DNA of 64,000 nucleotides from Anthoceros angustus (GCA_010909165.1 MU008193.1:186001-250000), one strand, 5' to 3'; positions 20,701 through 33,425 are shown, counted from the first letter of the stretch. Notes: generated by a model not told the origin, from the letters alone. Made by a program: numbers and translations.

Positions 20701-22311
20701 ATCAAGGGAGGCTGCCCGGCCACTGGCAAGCTCGGCGGTGGAGACGGGCCAGGCCGACAACACGCCACGGGAGCACCTATGGAGGAGGAGTACCGGGTGC
20801 CCGGCCCATGTGGAGGAGGCAATTCAACAAGTCGATTCCGACTTTGCCTACTACCACGCAGAGCTTCTCAAGGCTCTAGAGGTCTTGAGCCACCCTCGGC
20901 AGGAGGGCGGGCTTCCAAGAGCTCAAGGAGGAGCGAGGAGGAAGGCCCCGGAGACAAGACCAGTGGACCCTAGGAGCGCTGCTTGACTACAGCAAAGAAG
21001 CGCGAGGGAGCAGCCGAAGAGCGGGCGAAGGAAGGTCACCGCGCCGAGGGAAGCACCTCACGGAGAAGGGGAGGAGGGCCCGAAGGGCCAAGAAGAGGCG
21101 ACCGGGCAACCCGGAAGAGCGGGGGCCTGGGCGAACCTTGAGAAGTCCAGAGAGGGGAAACCCGGTGCAGTCCGGACTTTGTCCGGACTGAAGAACGGCT
21201 GGACCCTCGAGGTCCGCCTCAAGAGAGTCCGGACTGAGGTCCAGACTCTAGTGACAAGACCGACCTCGTGTCCAGCGCCAGAGGGAGGGCCAGTCCAGGA
21301 GATCGGACCCCACAAAGTAGTCCGGACCTCGAGGTCCTGGACTAAAGAAGACCGACCTAGTTGTTCGAGTCGACCGATCCCGAGGTCGGACTCGAGGCGG
21401 GGAGGCGAGGAGGAGCCTCCCGACTCACGCAGGGGGAGCAACCTCAGATTCACCGGAGAGGACCCACTAGGGGCCGTGGAGGAAGACGCCGTGGTGACCA
21501 CGGCCATCGACCGCCGGTGAGCCCAACCTCGCTGTGATTCCGGAAGGGGAGGGTCCGCGCGAATCATCCGACTGGTGCGCCGCAACCGCGAGCGGGATTG
21601 GCCAAGACGGACCAAGGGCATTCTTGTCCCATGCAAGATGGGAGGAAGGGGAGTGATGGTAGGCGATTAGGTATACCGAAATGGCCACTGCATTAGGGTG
21701 AAATAAAGACGCACTTGGGCGTAGTATAAGAGGTGAGGCTACCTAGTAAAGTATCTTTCTTGGTGTTGATACCGCCTTCTTGTAGGCCTTTGCGCCTTGC
21801 TAAGCGTGAGTCCCGAGTCAGCAGCCCGGCGCCCTGGAGAGATCGATCAAGGTCCCGGTGATTGACCCTAACGTGGTGGTGGTGTGTGATGGTGAAGACG
21901 TTTTGCCCCGAGCACCCGCGGACGGACCGAACGCAGTGAGCCAGAGGAACTCCGAGGGCGGTAGAGCCCGGACGGTGAGGCCCCGGCAGAGCCGGAGGAG
22001 GTTCGGACAGACCCACCATGATTTTCCTAAGGATGATGAGTGTAGTGAGAGCGTGAGAGGAACGGACTAGAGGGACGAGTGGCGAACTTGAACGACAGAC
22101 ACGACGCGAACGGGTCCTTAAACGCTACACCGGGCCTCGGTTTTGAATGAATGTTGTGGGTAGTTAGGCATAAAGCGATGAATGTGTGTGTTGAGACTGG
22201 ACGGCTACTAAGTGAGGAGATAAACGATTGAAACGTAAACGGAGCCTATCATTCTCTTGGAGTGGACCCCTTTACTCAACGATCGGATTGCACCATCAAA
22301 GTTGCGCTACA
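17775..22311 (+). mobile_element. nested gag-like element, copy 1 (4.5 kb)
   Basis: Inserted in copia gag. It starts TGTGGACAAC, ends GCGCTACA, and is flanked by the 5-bp duplication CTTCC (17770-17774 and 22312-22316). TG...CA ends and a 5-bp duplication indicate integrase-mediated insertion. A second copy lies at 50613-53976 on the other strand. I cannot recognise an LTR pair, nor any protease, integrase or RT. It is GC-richer than the copia around it. Confidence 0.8.
18473..21640 (+). pseudogene. gag-like coding region of the nested element
   Basis: The first readable ORF starts MGPKKAAEAWEPWRLVERN at 18473 and continues in shifting frames. The minus-strand copy at 50613-53976 shows the same product (RNIVTKRYPDFGPW versus RAQHCNPALSGLWAM-like readings). 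The later part is rich in Glu, Arg and Ala and coiled-coil-like, plainest in copy 2 (a 154-residue stretch at 50595-51059 minus). A retrotransposon Gag-like role is an inference from position and from the absence of enzymes. I do not recognise a named family. Confidence 0.45.
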
Positions 22312-23097
22312 CTTCCCGCTCTAGAAAGAACAAGTGTATAATGTTCTAGTGCGAAAAAGCGATCAAGCCCGTGAAGTTTAGCGCCAAACCGTATAGTATG
22401 ACATGATGAGTGGTGGTGACTGGATGAGCTTGCTAGATCTACTATCATGCTAACATTGTCAAAACAAGGTACTTCAATGTGAAAGATAAGACGAGTTACG
22501 ACGTGGGCGTGTCAGGTGACGTATGAGAAGCAAAGTGCGGCTTCTCGTGTATTGGTTGAAACAATGGTGGACTTGAAGATGAAGGAAGGGACGAGGATGT
22601 CCGATCATCGAATGATTTCAATACCATTTTCAATGACTCTCATCTCAAGGTATCATTCCCAGTTAGTGAGCTATGTTTCATTGGTCACATTACAGAGTTG
22701 GGACACCTTTTAAATGCGACTCGAGTAATTACACTTGCTAGTGGTCTTACCATTGTAAATGTAGAAGGTAGCACAGTGGCGAGGAGGTGAGCAGGAAAAC
22801 ATGGAACCTTCAAAAGGTTCCGGTGCCCTCATAGTGAGAGGGAGGTCCGCTGCGAAGGGAAGCAAGCGGACGAAGCTTCTCTCGTAGCAAATCTCGTAGT
22901 CGTAACAAGAATGTGGAGTGTCACTATTGTCACAAAAGGGTCACTTCAAAAGAGAGTGCGAGAAGTTCAAAAGGACCAAGGAAAAGAGAAGAAGAAGGCG
23001 ACTTGAATGTCGTTGGAAGAGTTAAACTACATTGAGGACGGAGATGTCCTTATCTCTTCTTACTTGAATCTTGCACAATTAAGTGGATAGTCATTTA

Positions 23098-24270
23098 TTC
23101 GCAATTGGATAATTGACTGGTGCATCTTTGGTACTCCTCATAGAGTGGTTTAGCGTATGATGCTACAAGGAAAGGATCGTTAGGCTTGGAAATAACTATG
23201 CATGCATGCGATCGCGCGTGGTGATGTCTCAAGTTTGACAACGGATCTTCATTCATCTTTGAAGGGCGTTAGGCATGTTCCGAAGTTGACAAAGAGCATG
23301 ATTAGCGCAGGACAGTTGGATGATGCTGGTTACCACTGCTGGTTTGGGGATCACTCTTGGAAGATCTCCAAAGGTTCTCTTGTGTTAGCTCGTGGATCGA
23401 AGTGTGGCACTTTGTACTCACTTGGTAAACATCAAAGATCATGTGATAATCGATGTGAGCGATGTTTCCTTGTGGCATTGCGGTTAGGACATATGTCTCG
23501 AGAAGGGAATGAAGGTTTTATCTAGATTACGGTTATATCCTGCTTCTCGATCTCTCGATGTGTGAGCCTTTGTTTATATGGGAAGCAGACAAAATCATCA
23601 CATCGAACAAGAGGTAAAAGTAGAGTAAACCTCTTGAGTTGGTTCACGATGATGTATGTGGACCTATGCCTCTGCATCATTAGGCGGTGCCTCTATTTTG
23701 TCACTTTCATAGATGATTTCTCACGCAAGGTGTGGGTTTATCCTTTGAGGAAAAAGGATGAAGTTACACGGTGTTTGAAATTTGTCACCCTTGTAGAGAA
23801 TCATCGCCGATTGAAGTGTCTAAGGGCGGATAATGGTGGAAGTATGTTTGAAAGCTTTCGGTCATTACGTGATTCAGGGAATCAAAAGAAATTGCGCCGT
23901 ATACTCCTCCACAAAATGGTGTGGTGGCGGATGAGCAGAACCATTCGAGGAGAGGATCGTGGTTGTTGTCAAACTACGGATTGCCTAATGGGTTTTGGGC
24001 GAGCGTCTCAGTTCATCTTATTAATGATCTCCTAATAAAATTTGTTGATGGCGGGTTCAGGAGCTATAGTGCGGAAAGAAACCATCCTACAAGCATCTGC
24101 AGTGTTTGGGCGTGAGGCATCTTGCCATGTTCCAAAAGAGTTTCGGGACAAGTTGGCACCTAAGTCCAAGAAATGTATTTTTCTTGGCTATGGTGATTAC
24201 GGTGAGATGGGATACCGTTTGTGGGATCGAGGCTAGAAAGGTTGTTCGTACTAACGACGTGTTCTTCAAT
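23098..24270 (+). pseudogene. copia protease remnant, pre-integrase and integrase
   Basis: WIID at about 23105 begins the protease motif, but DSGAS is broken by a deletion. The pre-integrase block follows (RHVPKLTKSMISAGQL, about 23271). The integrase core reads VTFIDDFSRKVWVYP with the first Asp (about 23700) and LRADNGG with the second Asp (about 23820). YTPPQNGV follows at about 23905 in another frame, in the region of the catalytic Glu. Stops and frameshifts run through it. Confidence 0.82.
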
Positions 24271-27200
24271 GAGAACAAGATGCGGAAGCCTACTCCAAGC
24301 TGTGGAGGTGCGAAGGGTGATCTTCAAGAAGATGGACATGATCATCATGGGCGGGTTGATAACTGGTAATGTGCGGGAGCACATTCCTCCACCGGATAGA
24401 TGAACCAAGAGTCGAACAAGCTCCTATAGAGGTGCACATGCCCGTGGGTCGAGGCGGGATTACACCTCGGCGGTATGATCCATCTGGATTATGTCATCTT
24501 GACAGTTGTGGGGAACCCTCTTCTTACAAAGAGGCCATGTCAATGAGTAACAAAGAGAAGTGGAGAAGGCCATGCGATCGAAATGAATTGCATAAGAACC
24601 AAACTTGGGAGTTGGTTGGTTGCCTAGGATAAGAAGGCACTACCTGCAAATGGGTGTACAAGATGAAGGTCATACTTGATGGCAAACCAAAGTACAAGGC
24701 ACGATTGGTTGCTAAGGGTTTCAAGCAACAACAAGGCATTGACTTTGATGAGATTTTCTCACGATAGTCAAAATGACAACTTTGCGATGTGTTCTTGCTT
24801 TGGTTGCGAGAATGATATGGAACTTATGCATGGATGTCAAGACGGCATTCTTGCATGGTGACCTTCAAGAGGCGTCTACATGCGACAACGAAGGTTTTGT
24901 TGAGAAGGGCAAAGAGCATCGGTGTGCGAGGTTGAGGAAGAGCCTTTATGGTTTGAAACAGCACCCGAGAGTGGTATCACAAGTTCCACTCATTTATGCT
25001 TTCTCAAGGCTACAAGCGTGGCGATGAGGATCATTGCCTCTATCTGAAGCAAGCTAAGGATCAAAGCTTGCTCATTTTGATCCTCTATGTGGATGATATG
25101 CTAATTCTTTGGAAGCGATGAGATTTGAAGTCAAAGTTGAATGCTCACTTTGAAATAGCAGACTTGGGAGGCGAGCCATATACTTGGCATGCGTATTCGT
25201 CGGAGCAGACATAAGCGTCGCTTTATTTGTCTCGAACGGAATACATTAAGTGCTTCAACGTTTCAACATGGAGAAGGGAAGCCATTGGGTACTCCATTGC
25301 CTCCATATGTGAAACTTTCAAGCGGATTGCCCAAGCTCGAGGAGGACAAAGCTGAAATGGAGAAGGTCCCATACTCATCGTGTAGGGAGTTTGATGTATG
25401 CAATGATTGCTACACGTCCGACATTGCCTTTGCGGTGGGAGTGGTTAGCGAGTTTATGTCAAACCACAGCAAGAAGCATTGGGAGGCGATAAAAGGAGTT
25501 ATGAGGTATCCGAATGGTACAAAAGCTTTGTGCATATGTTTTGGTAGTGAAGATGCATGTGTGGTTGGGTACCAGATCTTGATTATCAGGATATGGACAA
25601 AAGGAGGTCCACATCAGTTATGTCTTCATGCCTTTGGAGGCGATCTCATGGCGATCTCGTTTGCGATCGTGCATTCGCTATCTACCACAGAGTATGTTTC
25701 AAAGCTTTCAGCCATTCTGTGATTCCAAGGAATCAAAAGAGAATTGATCACCAGATACTCCTCCACAAAATGTGTCGAGCGGATGAATGTAACTATTCTG
25801 AGAGAGGATGCGAGTTTGTTGTCAAACTCGATTGCCTAATGGGTTGCAAGCAATTCATCTTATTAATGATCTCCTAATAAGTTGATGAGGTGTTCCAGAG
25901 GAGCTATGGTCCGAAAGAAACCATCCTACAAGCATCTGCGAGTGTTTGTGAGGCATACCGCCATGTTCCAAAAGAGTTTCGGGACAAGTTGGCACCTAAG
26001 TCCAAGAAATGTATTTTTCTTGGCTATGGTGATTCGGTGAGATGGGATACCGCTAGGGATCCAAGCTAGAAAGGTTGTTAACGACGTGTTCTTCAATGAG
26101 AACAAGATGCAGGAAGCCTACTCCAACCGTGGAGGTGCGAAGGGTGATCTTCCAAGAAGATGGACATGATCATCATGGGCGTTGATAACCGTGGTAATGT
26201 GCGGGAGCACATTCCTCCACGGTAGATGAACCAAGAGTCGAACAAGCACCTATAGAGGTGCTCGTGTCAGAGGTCGGATTACACGACCTCCGATGTATGA
26301 TCCATCTGGATTATGTCAGGCCGACAGATTGGGGAACCCTCTTCTTACAAAGAGGCCATGTCAATGAGTAACAAAGAGAAGTGGAGAAGGCCATGCGATC
26401 GAAATGAATTGCATAAGAACCAAACTTGGGAGTTGGTTGGTTGCCTAGGATAAGAAGGCACTACCACTGCAAATGGGTGTACAAGATGAAGGTCATAATT
26501 TGATGGCAAACCAAAGTACAAGGCACGATTGGTTGCTAAGGGTTTCAAGCAACAAGGCATTGACTTTGATGAGATTTTCTCACCAAGAGTCAAAATGACA
26601 ACTTTGCGATGTGTTCTTGCTTTGGTTGCTGTGAATGATATGGAACTTGCATGATGGATGTCAAGACGGCATTCTTGCATGGTGACCTTCAAGAGGAAGT
26701 CTAGCAAAGAACTGTAAGGTTTTGTTGAGAAGGGCAAAGAAGTGAGGAAGAGCCTTTATGGTTTGAAACAGCACCTGAGAGTGGTATCACAAGTTCCACT
26801 CATTTATGCTTTCTCAAGGCTACAAACGTAGCGATGAGGATCATTGCCTCTATACGAAGCAAGCTAAGGATCAAAGCTTGCTCATTTTGATCCTCTATGT
26901 GGATGATATGCTAATTGTCGAACAAGATCGATGAGATTTCAAAGTCAAAGTTGAATGCTCACTTTGAAATGACAGACTTGGGAGAGGCGAGCCATATACT
27001 TGGCATGCGATTCGCCGAATGCATAAGCCCCGCTTTATTTGTCTCATTTTAATACATTAATGTGGTGCTTCAACGTTTCAACATGGAGAAGGGAAGCCAT
27101 TGGGTACTCCATTGCCTCCATATGTGAAACTTTCAAGCGAGGATTGCCCAAGCTCGAGGAGGACAAAGTCAAAATGGAGAAGGTCCCATACTCATCACCG

Positions 27201-27492
27201 TAGGGAGTTTGATGTATGCAATGATTGCTACACGTCCGACATTGCCTTTGCAAAGGGGAGTGTTTATGTCAAACCCGCAAGAAGCATTGGGAGGCGAAAA
27301 GGAGTTATGAGGTATCCGAATGGTACAAAAGCTTTGTGCATATGTTTTGGTAGTGAAGATGCATGTGGGTTCATGATGTGATTATGCAGGGATATGGACA
27401 AAAGGAGGTCCACATCGTTATGTCTTCATGTGCACCGGAGGGGCGCCTCATGGCGATCTCGCCAGGCATTACGCTATCTACCACAGAGGCCG
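23841..27492 (+). repeat. tandem duplication D, integrase end to RNase H
   Basis: Two copies, 23841-25690 and 25691-27492. AGTATGTT (8 bp) occurs at all three boundaries (23841, 25691, 27493). The first copy's RNase H is cut at the joint and the second copy continues into the true RNase H end. The copies differ by substitutions and many small indels. Confidence 0.9.
24500..25690 (+). pseudogene. copia reverse transcriptase and RNase H start, copy 1
   Basis: Readable blocks: [39 protein letters not shown] (catalytic Asp region), RLRKSLYGLKQ, and LYVDDMLI with the YVDD catalytic pair at about 25084. RNase H-connection sequence follows (HWEAIKGVMRYPNGTKALCI). Frameshifts separate the blocks. 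The joint of duplication D ends this copy. Confidence 0.88.
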
Positions 27493-27836
27493 AGTATGTT
27501 GCGACAGCGAGGCTTGCAAGGAAGCCATATGGCTTGCTCGTTTAGTGGGAGACTTGGGGATCAAGGTTGAGTCGCTGTTGCATTGTGATAGCAGTGCTAT
27601 CAATTGGCAAAGAATCCGATGTTTCATGCGAAGACTAAACATGTGGATGTGAAGTATCACTTCATTCGAGAGGTGTTGGATGACAAGAGGTACAACTTGT
27701 CAAGGTTCACACCGGCGAGAACCCATATTCTTACCAAGGGACTCTCTCAGACAATTTGCACAAGCTCGGACAGCGATGGGCATGAGGTAGTCCATTCTCC
27801 TCTGAAGGTAAATTGGCCTTTAAGTGGGAGGTTGTA
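26340..27836 (+). pseudogene. copia reverse transcriptase and RNase H, copy 2
   Basis: Repeats the RT blocks with YVDD again at about 26898. It then continues into RNase H: STTEAEYVA (about 27478), KEAIWLARLVGDLGIKV and HVDVKYHFIREVL, the end of a copia polyprotein. Frameshifts are present. Confidence 0.88.
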
Positions 27837-28082
27837 AGGGTATTAAAGCCCAATGTACTTAGACTAATACGCTTAGTCTAAGTTAGGTGTCATTAGTTTA
27901 GCTGAAGCTAATAACTAGGAAGCTTCTTGCGCTGTTTCCTAGGGGCTTCCCGTGGAGCTTCCTAGGGAGCCCTGCTGGAGGGTATAAATACCCCCAGAGC
28001 CCTCATCTCAATGAGAGAGATACATTTGCTTCCTCCTCTCCTCTCCTCTTTCCACCATCATGGGCTGCCACACGATCCTTCA
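27833..28082 (+). repeat. 3' LTR of the copia element
   Basis: 250 bp, preceded by the purine run AAGTGGGAGG. It contains GGGTATAAATACCCC (about 27980), the likely TATA element, which is missing from the 5' LTR. It ends CCTTCA, then the target duplication ACTTG. Confidence 0.92.
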
Positions 28083-28315
28083 ACTTGGTGGCTTGACGGC
28101 ATCACGGCATGGTGCTGATGAGGAGGAGAACAGGGAGGTCGAGGAAGAGGAACACCAGCCCATGCCGAATTTGTATTAGACACAGACCTGGTGGAGTCTC
28201 AGGCCGAGAACATGGACCTACACAACGGTGCTCCGGCAGAGGTGACACAGGTTGTGGAGAAGGGAGGAGGTCGGAAGAGGAAAGCAAGAGCAAGGCCTGG
28301 AGGGCTGGATGGGGG

Positions 28316-29420
28316 CACAACAAGAATAAGGGTGTTTTTACAACGTGTTTGAAAATGTATTTTACAACAGTATTTATCAACATATTGTAAATCTGACCGT
28401 TGTAGTGGATGCGTCAAAGGTGACATTGTAAAACGGTAATTTCTTATGCCACTTTTGCCGGTCCGGGTTGTAAAAAAGAGTTGAGTTGTAAGTTTTGTTT
28501 GGTATTAGCTTCGGTGACATGTTAGCCCCGCGCCACATCATCAAGCCATGTCTCCATGCCACGTCATCATGCCGCATCAGCAGAAGTGCCACGCCATCAT
28601 GGCAGAATCAAGGCGTTCCATTAGTGTGTTCACTACGACACATGAAAGATAACGGGGATTTAAAACAACAGGGACAATGCGGTGGTACTGTTTAAGGATC
28701 GTTCGACAAGAATACAAAACTTCGACAACAAACTTGCCAAATGAACGAACGATTAATTGATGATAAGTTTCTCCTTATATACAAAATTGTAAAGTCATGT
28801 CCTTTTGTAATTAGGTTTAACTAAGTCACTTTGATATACATAGCCCTAATCTAACTGGCGTAAGTTTATATAACGTGTAACCCTAATGGCACGGTTACTC
28901 TCAACAGGTACAAGGCATTCCATTAGTGTGTTCACTACGACACGTGAAAGACAACGGGGATTTAAAACAATAGGGACAACGTGGTCTACCACGCCGTTTA
29001 CTGCGTGATGAACAATATTTCTAGCAAGGGGGTTTACAACACTCCAAACCACATGTTTTGCAACACCAAATTACTAGAGTTTTAACAATATTGTGCCTAG
29101 CAAGATACCTTATGATTTCGATTACAAGACGCATTACAGGCCTACGTACCAGGTGGTTTACAGTGCTGATGCGGCGAAGGTCTAACTCTAGTTAATTAAC
29201 CAGTATCAGTTATCCAGGGTTAAGTAACTAAGGTTAAATAACCAACGGTCAATTATATAGGGTTCACTAATCAAGTTAGAGTAACGTGGGTTAATTAGCC
29301 AGGTTGCATAGTTCATCACGTTGTAATTGCATTTTATTAGTTCAATTGTAAATTGGGTCGATTATCGACTTTAGGATATTTAATAATCGATAATATTATT
29401 TAATACAAAATTATTTTCTA
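28316..29420 (+). mobile_element. CACTA-like transposon terminus and subterminal region
   Basis: Starts CACAACAAGAATAAGGGTG, close to the CACTACAAGAA ends of plant CACTA elements. TTGTAA/TTACAA motifs recur many times in the next 1 kb, as in CACTA subterminal repeats. No matching inverted end was found, so the right limit is a guess. Confidence 0.45.
28611..28985. repeat. direct repeat pair about 300 bp apart
   Basis: About 28611-28680 and 28913-28985 share CCATTAGTGTGTTCACTACG and the following 50 bp with few differences. Confidence 0.8.
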
Positions 29421-30542
29421 AAACAATAAAAGCAGTTGGGGCATCGACCACATCCTTTTCCCTCGAGCCTTGCACTCCAGCCTCCACTGCCTTCCTCCAC
29501 TTTGAGAAAACCACATTCCAACGTAGGTGTCTCTCGTAATCACCCTTATTCCTTACCTGCTCTGTTGCCTCCATTCACCCGTGTCCTTACAAAATAGTTG
29601 CGCGAGCGCAGGCAAGCGGAAAATTTCTTCTGTTTGAAATCCAAGTTCTTGATGTGAGGAAACTCCCTCGCCACCAAGTCCATCCCGGGTCCGCAATTAC
29701 ATGTCTTGCGTTTTCCAACTGTGCCCAAACTTCATCTATGTGATGACCAGCTCATGAACGTATTTGCCGAATGCATCCCTGTCATCCTCTCTTCCTCGTC
29801 CAAACATTCCCCCCCGGATAGTTGCATGCTACATAGTCGTGACCTCCACCTTCAGTAGTTTGGCTCAGACCTCGTCCTTCCCGTGGAGGAGAGGAAATCA
29901 ACCCTCCACCTTGTCACGGTCATGTTACAATCTTGTTCCAATTATATCGCAATGTAGTGAAAGGTGGAATGTGTCCTCTCTAAAAATTTCAACATAATTA
30001 CAACAACCAAAGTATTACATTCAATTTTGTCTCTTGTTACAGTTTTGCAGACTTGGTACCGAACCTCCTTCCCATCTACCTTAACCCTTGTTGCTTTTAC
30101 TCCCGTAGTATTTTGCCTGTGCCATTATTGTAACACATGTACTGGGCTGTACCTGTATTTCACGTGTATGCTCCTTGGCCTGTGCATGGTACATGCCATG
30201 CCTACTCCACATCGTAGGCAGCTATTGGAAACTCTTGCCTCCCGTACGACTTGTGATTTTGGCCTTGCCTTCCTCTTCCGTTCTGCGGCCATTTTCCTGT
30301 TGTCATGTGCATGCGTTTCTCCCCATGTGGTATTGGAAGTCTGCAATCACAACCATGCACATGCCATACAGATGGCCCTTGGTCTGTAATCATAGAGAAA
30401 TTGCTAGCTGGAAAATTACAATTTGCACGCTCATCCTAGCCACCTTGTCTCTAATTTGTTTCTCCCCATTCCCTAACAATGGTTCTGTGCTTGTCAACGT
30501 CCTCTCCGTTAGCGCAGCCCACACCGTATTATCCATGCTCCT
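29421..30542. other. stretch without a recognised gene
   Basis: Several short ORFs on both strands (for example minus 29574-29380 and 29728-29546) show no family I recognise. They may be remnants of a transposon gene. Confidence 0.35.
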
Positions 30543-31250
30543 CACTACAAGAATAAGGGTGCTTTTACTAACTTCAAATTCAAGGCCTAGGGTCAAAATT
30601 GGCCCAATCAAGTTTTACAATGAGCTAATAGGAAGTTTTGAAGGCCAAATTACCCAACGAGGTTTTACAATGTGGCTAAATCTTGGTACAATGGTGGCTA
30701 TATCCAATGAGTGGCTCGGTTCCCATTTTAGTTTAATATTCATATTTTCCGTTGTACTTCAATATTGTTATTGATGTTCGAGTACCATGTTGGTAATGCC
30801 GCGGCCCTTTTTACCACAAAAATCTTTGTAGGACCTTGTACTCGGTGTTGTTAATTGCAGTAGTTGTACATCCTCTTGTACTTGGGGAGGTTCGGCTGGC
30901 TGTTGTAATCCAAGCATACTTTTTAACACTCGCATGTCATGGAATATAATTTATTATTAAATTGCCTTGTACCTAGCGTTGTAAACGGAGTGTTGTTAAT
31001 TGCAGTAGTTGTACATCCTCTTGTACTTGGGGAGGTTCGGCTGGCTGTTGTAATCCAAGCATACTTTTTAACACTCGCATGTCATGGAATATAATTTATT
31101 ATTAAATTGCCTTGTACCTAGCGTTGTAAACGGAGTGACCGTACGGGGTGTTGTAAAATGGAAGCACAAAATTACAATTTTATTGGAAAAATTATATGAA
31201 TACATAGAAAGTACATTGTAAGGCCATTTGTAAATCATATGAAAACGACC
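30543..31250 (+). mobile_element. second CACTA-like terminus
   Basis: Starts CACTACAAGAATAAGGGTG, nearly the same 19 bases as at 28316 and in the same orientation, and again followed by TTGTAA-type motifs. The partner end was not found. Confidence 0.5.
30845..31134. repeat. perfect 145-bp tandem duplication
   Basis: 30845-30989 and 30990-31134 are identical as far as I can read. GTG lies at the start of each unit and after the second. Confidence 0.92.
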
Positions 31251-32127
<877 letters not shown>

Positions 32128-32425
32128 TGCCCACGTTCCTCCCGTTCTTCAGATCTCACCTATCTTTGCTCGCCAAAACAAGGCATGCTAAACCAACAGG
32201 CACTATGTAAATTGTCTACACCGGCCGGAACAGTGAAGGGTGAAGAGTGCAGAGCTAACAAATTACCCCACATTGGGCGGCTCAATGGACGGAACAACTT
32301 GTGGCAATATGATCTTGTACTCTGGTACTGAGTCCTCATTGTGTGTACAGGTTAGCCCGCGCGGTATGAGTGGACTTTTTGGAACGGGGGCCCGCAGCTA
32401 GTTGGCCCCTATCCGGGATTGAATG
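32128..32425 (-). repeat. dispersed ~300-bp repeat, copy a
   Basis: Reverse-complement copy of the family at 35873-36175. It contains GGATAGGGGCC...CCCCCGTTCCAAAA at its right end and the TTGGCGAGCA...GGCATGC region at its left. Confidence 0.75.
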
Positions 32426-32917
32426 TTCGACAATGAGACACGGTTGACCAGGTGCCTCAATAGGTCCACAATGCGGGTGATTGCCCGCTCTCATTGGACT
32501 CTCGAGTTCCGGGGCGGCCTGATAGGTAAGCGGGCTACGCGTGGTACGCGTTTGTTTAGCTCTAACTCTAATTTTGGAGTGGAGCGCTGAAGCAAGCAGG
32601 CACCTACCCAATCATTCCTAAGCAGCATGAATCTTCGACAGGTGACACGCCTGTGCGAGGCAAAAGAAGAGTCACCCGATGCCCTGCCTCTCAGACCTCA
32701 TCGTCGACGTCTCTCACAGAGTCAAGGTTGCAGTCGAGAGACTCGAGAGGGTGGAGAGGAGGTGAATCGACACACTGGTGCCACTGGGTGCTTGGCAATG
32801 AGAAGACGCTGCGGCTGATAAGGACACTTCACGCCTTCACACCTGCCTGTGGTGGACAAAGATAACCCTGCAAAACGAATACGACCATGTTGCATATAAA
32901 GGACGGGACACTGAAGG

Positions 32918-33015
32918 ATCGACATGGTGGGCGGAGGCCATGGCAGGCTCCCAAACATATCGACATGGTGGGCTGAGGCCATGGCAGATTCCCAAATATA
33001 TCGACATGGTGAGCG
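32918..33015. repeat. minisatellite, three units of about 42 bp
   Basis: ATCGACATGGTGGGC-GAGGCCATGGCAG is repeated, with the third unit partial. It lies at the left edge of the segmental duplication. Confidence 0.8.
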
Positions 33016-33153
33016 GTGTCTTGGCGCCGCACCAGGTGCCTACACTCGAATTGCAGTGCCAAACATTTTGGAGGTGTATAGTGCCACTCCAGATTCTTAG
33101 TCCACAGAAGCGGAGACACTAAGCGGTGTCCTGGCGCTACACCAGGTGCCTAC

Positions 33154-33159
33154 CACGTG
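33154..33159 (+). promoter_or_regulatory. G-box / ABRE-like CACGTG upstream of storage gene 1
   Basis: CACGTG followed by TC lies about 350 bp before the ATG. In plants such boxes bind bZIP factors and mediate ABA response. The matching site before gene 3 reads GAGGTG, so the box is lost there. Function is inferred. Confidence 0.45.
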
Positions 33160-33413
33160 TCATCTTGTTGTGCGGAATGATGGGAGCGGGAGATTTCTCG
33201 ACATGCACCAAGACACAAAAGATCACCAGGTGCATCCGCCAGTTCACAAGGGCTGCCTGCATGGAATATTCGACAACCAGTACTTCTGCAGTGGCCTCTT
33301 AGCTTGCTTGCGTCTCTTGGAACTTGGAATTGATAGAGGTGGTAAACTGCCAGTGTTACCCGACTGTGACTGCATGTTGATTGCATTTGCCATATCCGCC
33401 CTCTACCATCCGG

Positions 33414-33425
33414 GAGTACAAATGC
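33414..33425 (+). promoter_or_regulatory. conserved core-promoter box of storage gene 1
   Basis: GAGTACAAATGC, 83 bp before the ATG, is conserved before gene 2 (37447-37458) and as TAGTACAAATGC before gene 3 (40754-40765). Its conservation in otherwise diverged flanks suggests the TATA-like or start-site region. Confidence 0.5.

Larger units (their letters stand above)
17711..23090 (+). pseudogene. copia gag, split by a nested element
   Basis: The 5' piece (17711-17774) starts with ATG and reads MMSSSSENIMFNIEKLDGTN, the start of a copia Gag. It continues at 22312 after the insertion with PLWKEQ-type sequence, then KPVKFSAKPYSMT and STIMLTLSK. A zinc knuckle follows at about 22915 (ECHYCHKR.HFKRECEKF), with one base lost between its second Cys and the His. 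The capsid-like protein packages the element's RNA. The insertion and several frameshifts inactivate it. Confidence 0.85.
16634..28082 (+). mobile_element. Ty1/copia retrotransposon, complete ends, with a nested insertion
   Basis: Ends are TGTAAGGG...CCTTCA in both LTRs, flanked by a perfect 5-bp target duplication ACTTG (16629-16633 and 28083-28087). Domain order is gag, protease remnant, integrase, reverse transcriptase, RNase H, the copia order. Another element (17775-22311) is inserted in gag, and the integrase-RT region is duplicated in tandem. Many frame breaks make it defective. Confidence 0.92.

Noticed and set aside
29380-29728. Two minus-strand ORFs of 60-64 codons, loosely like Myb/SANT-type transposon proteins
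   Set aside because: Resemblance rests on a few residues; no full domain could be read.
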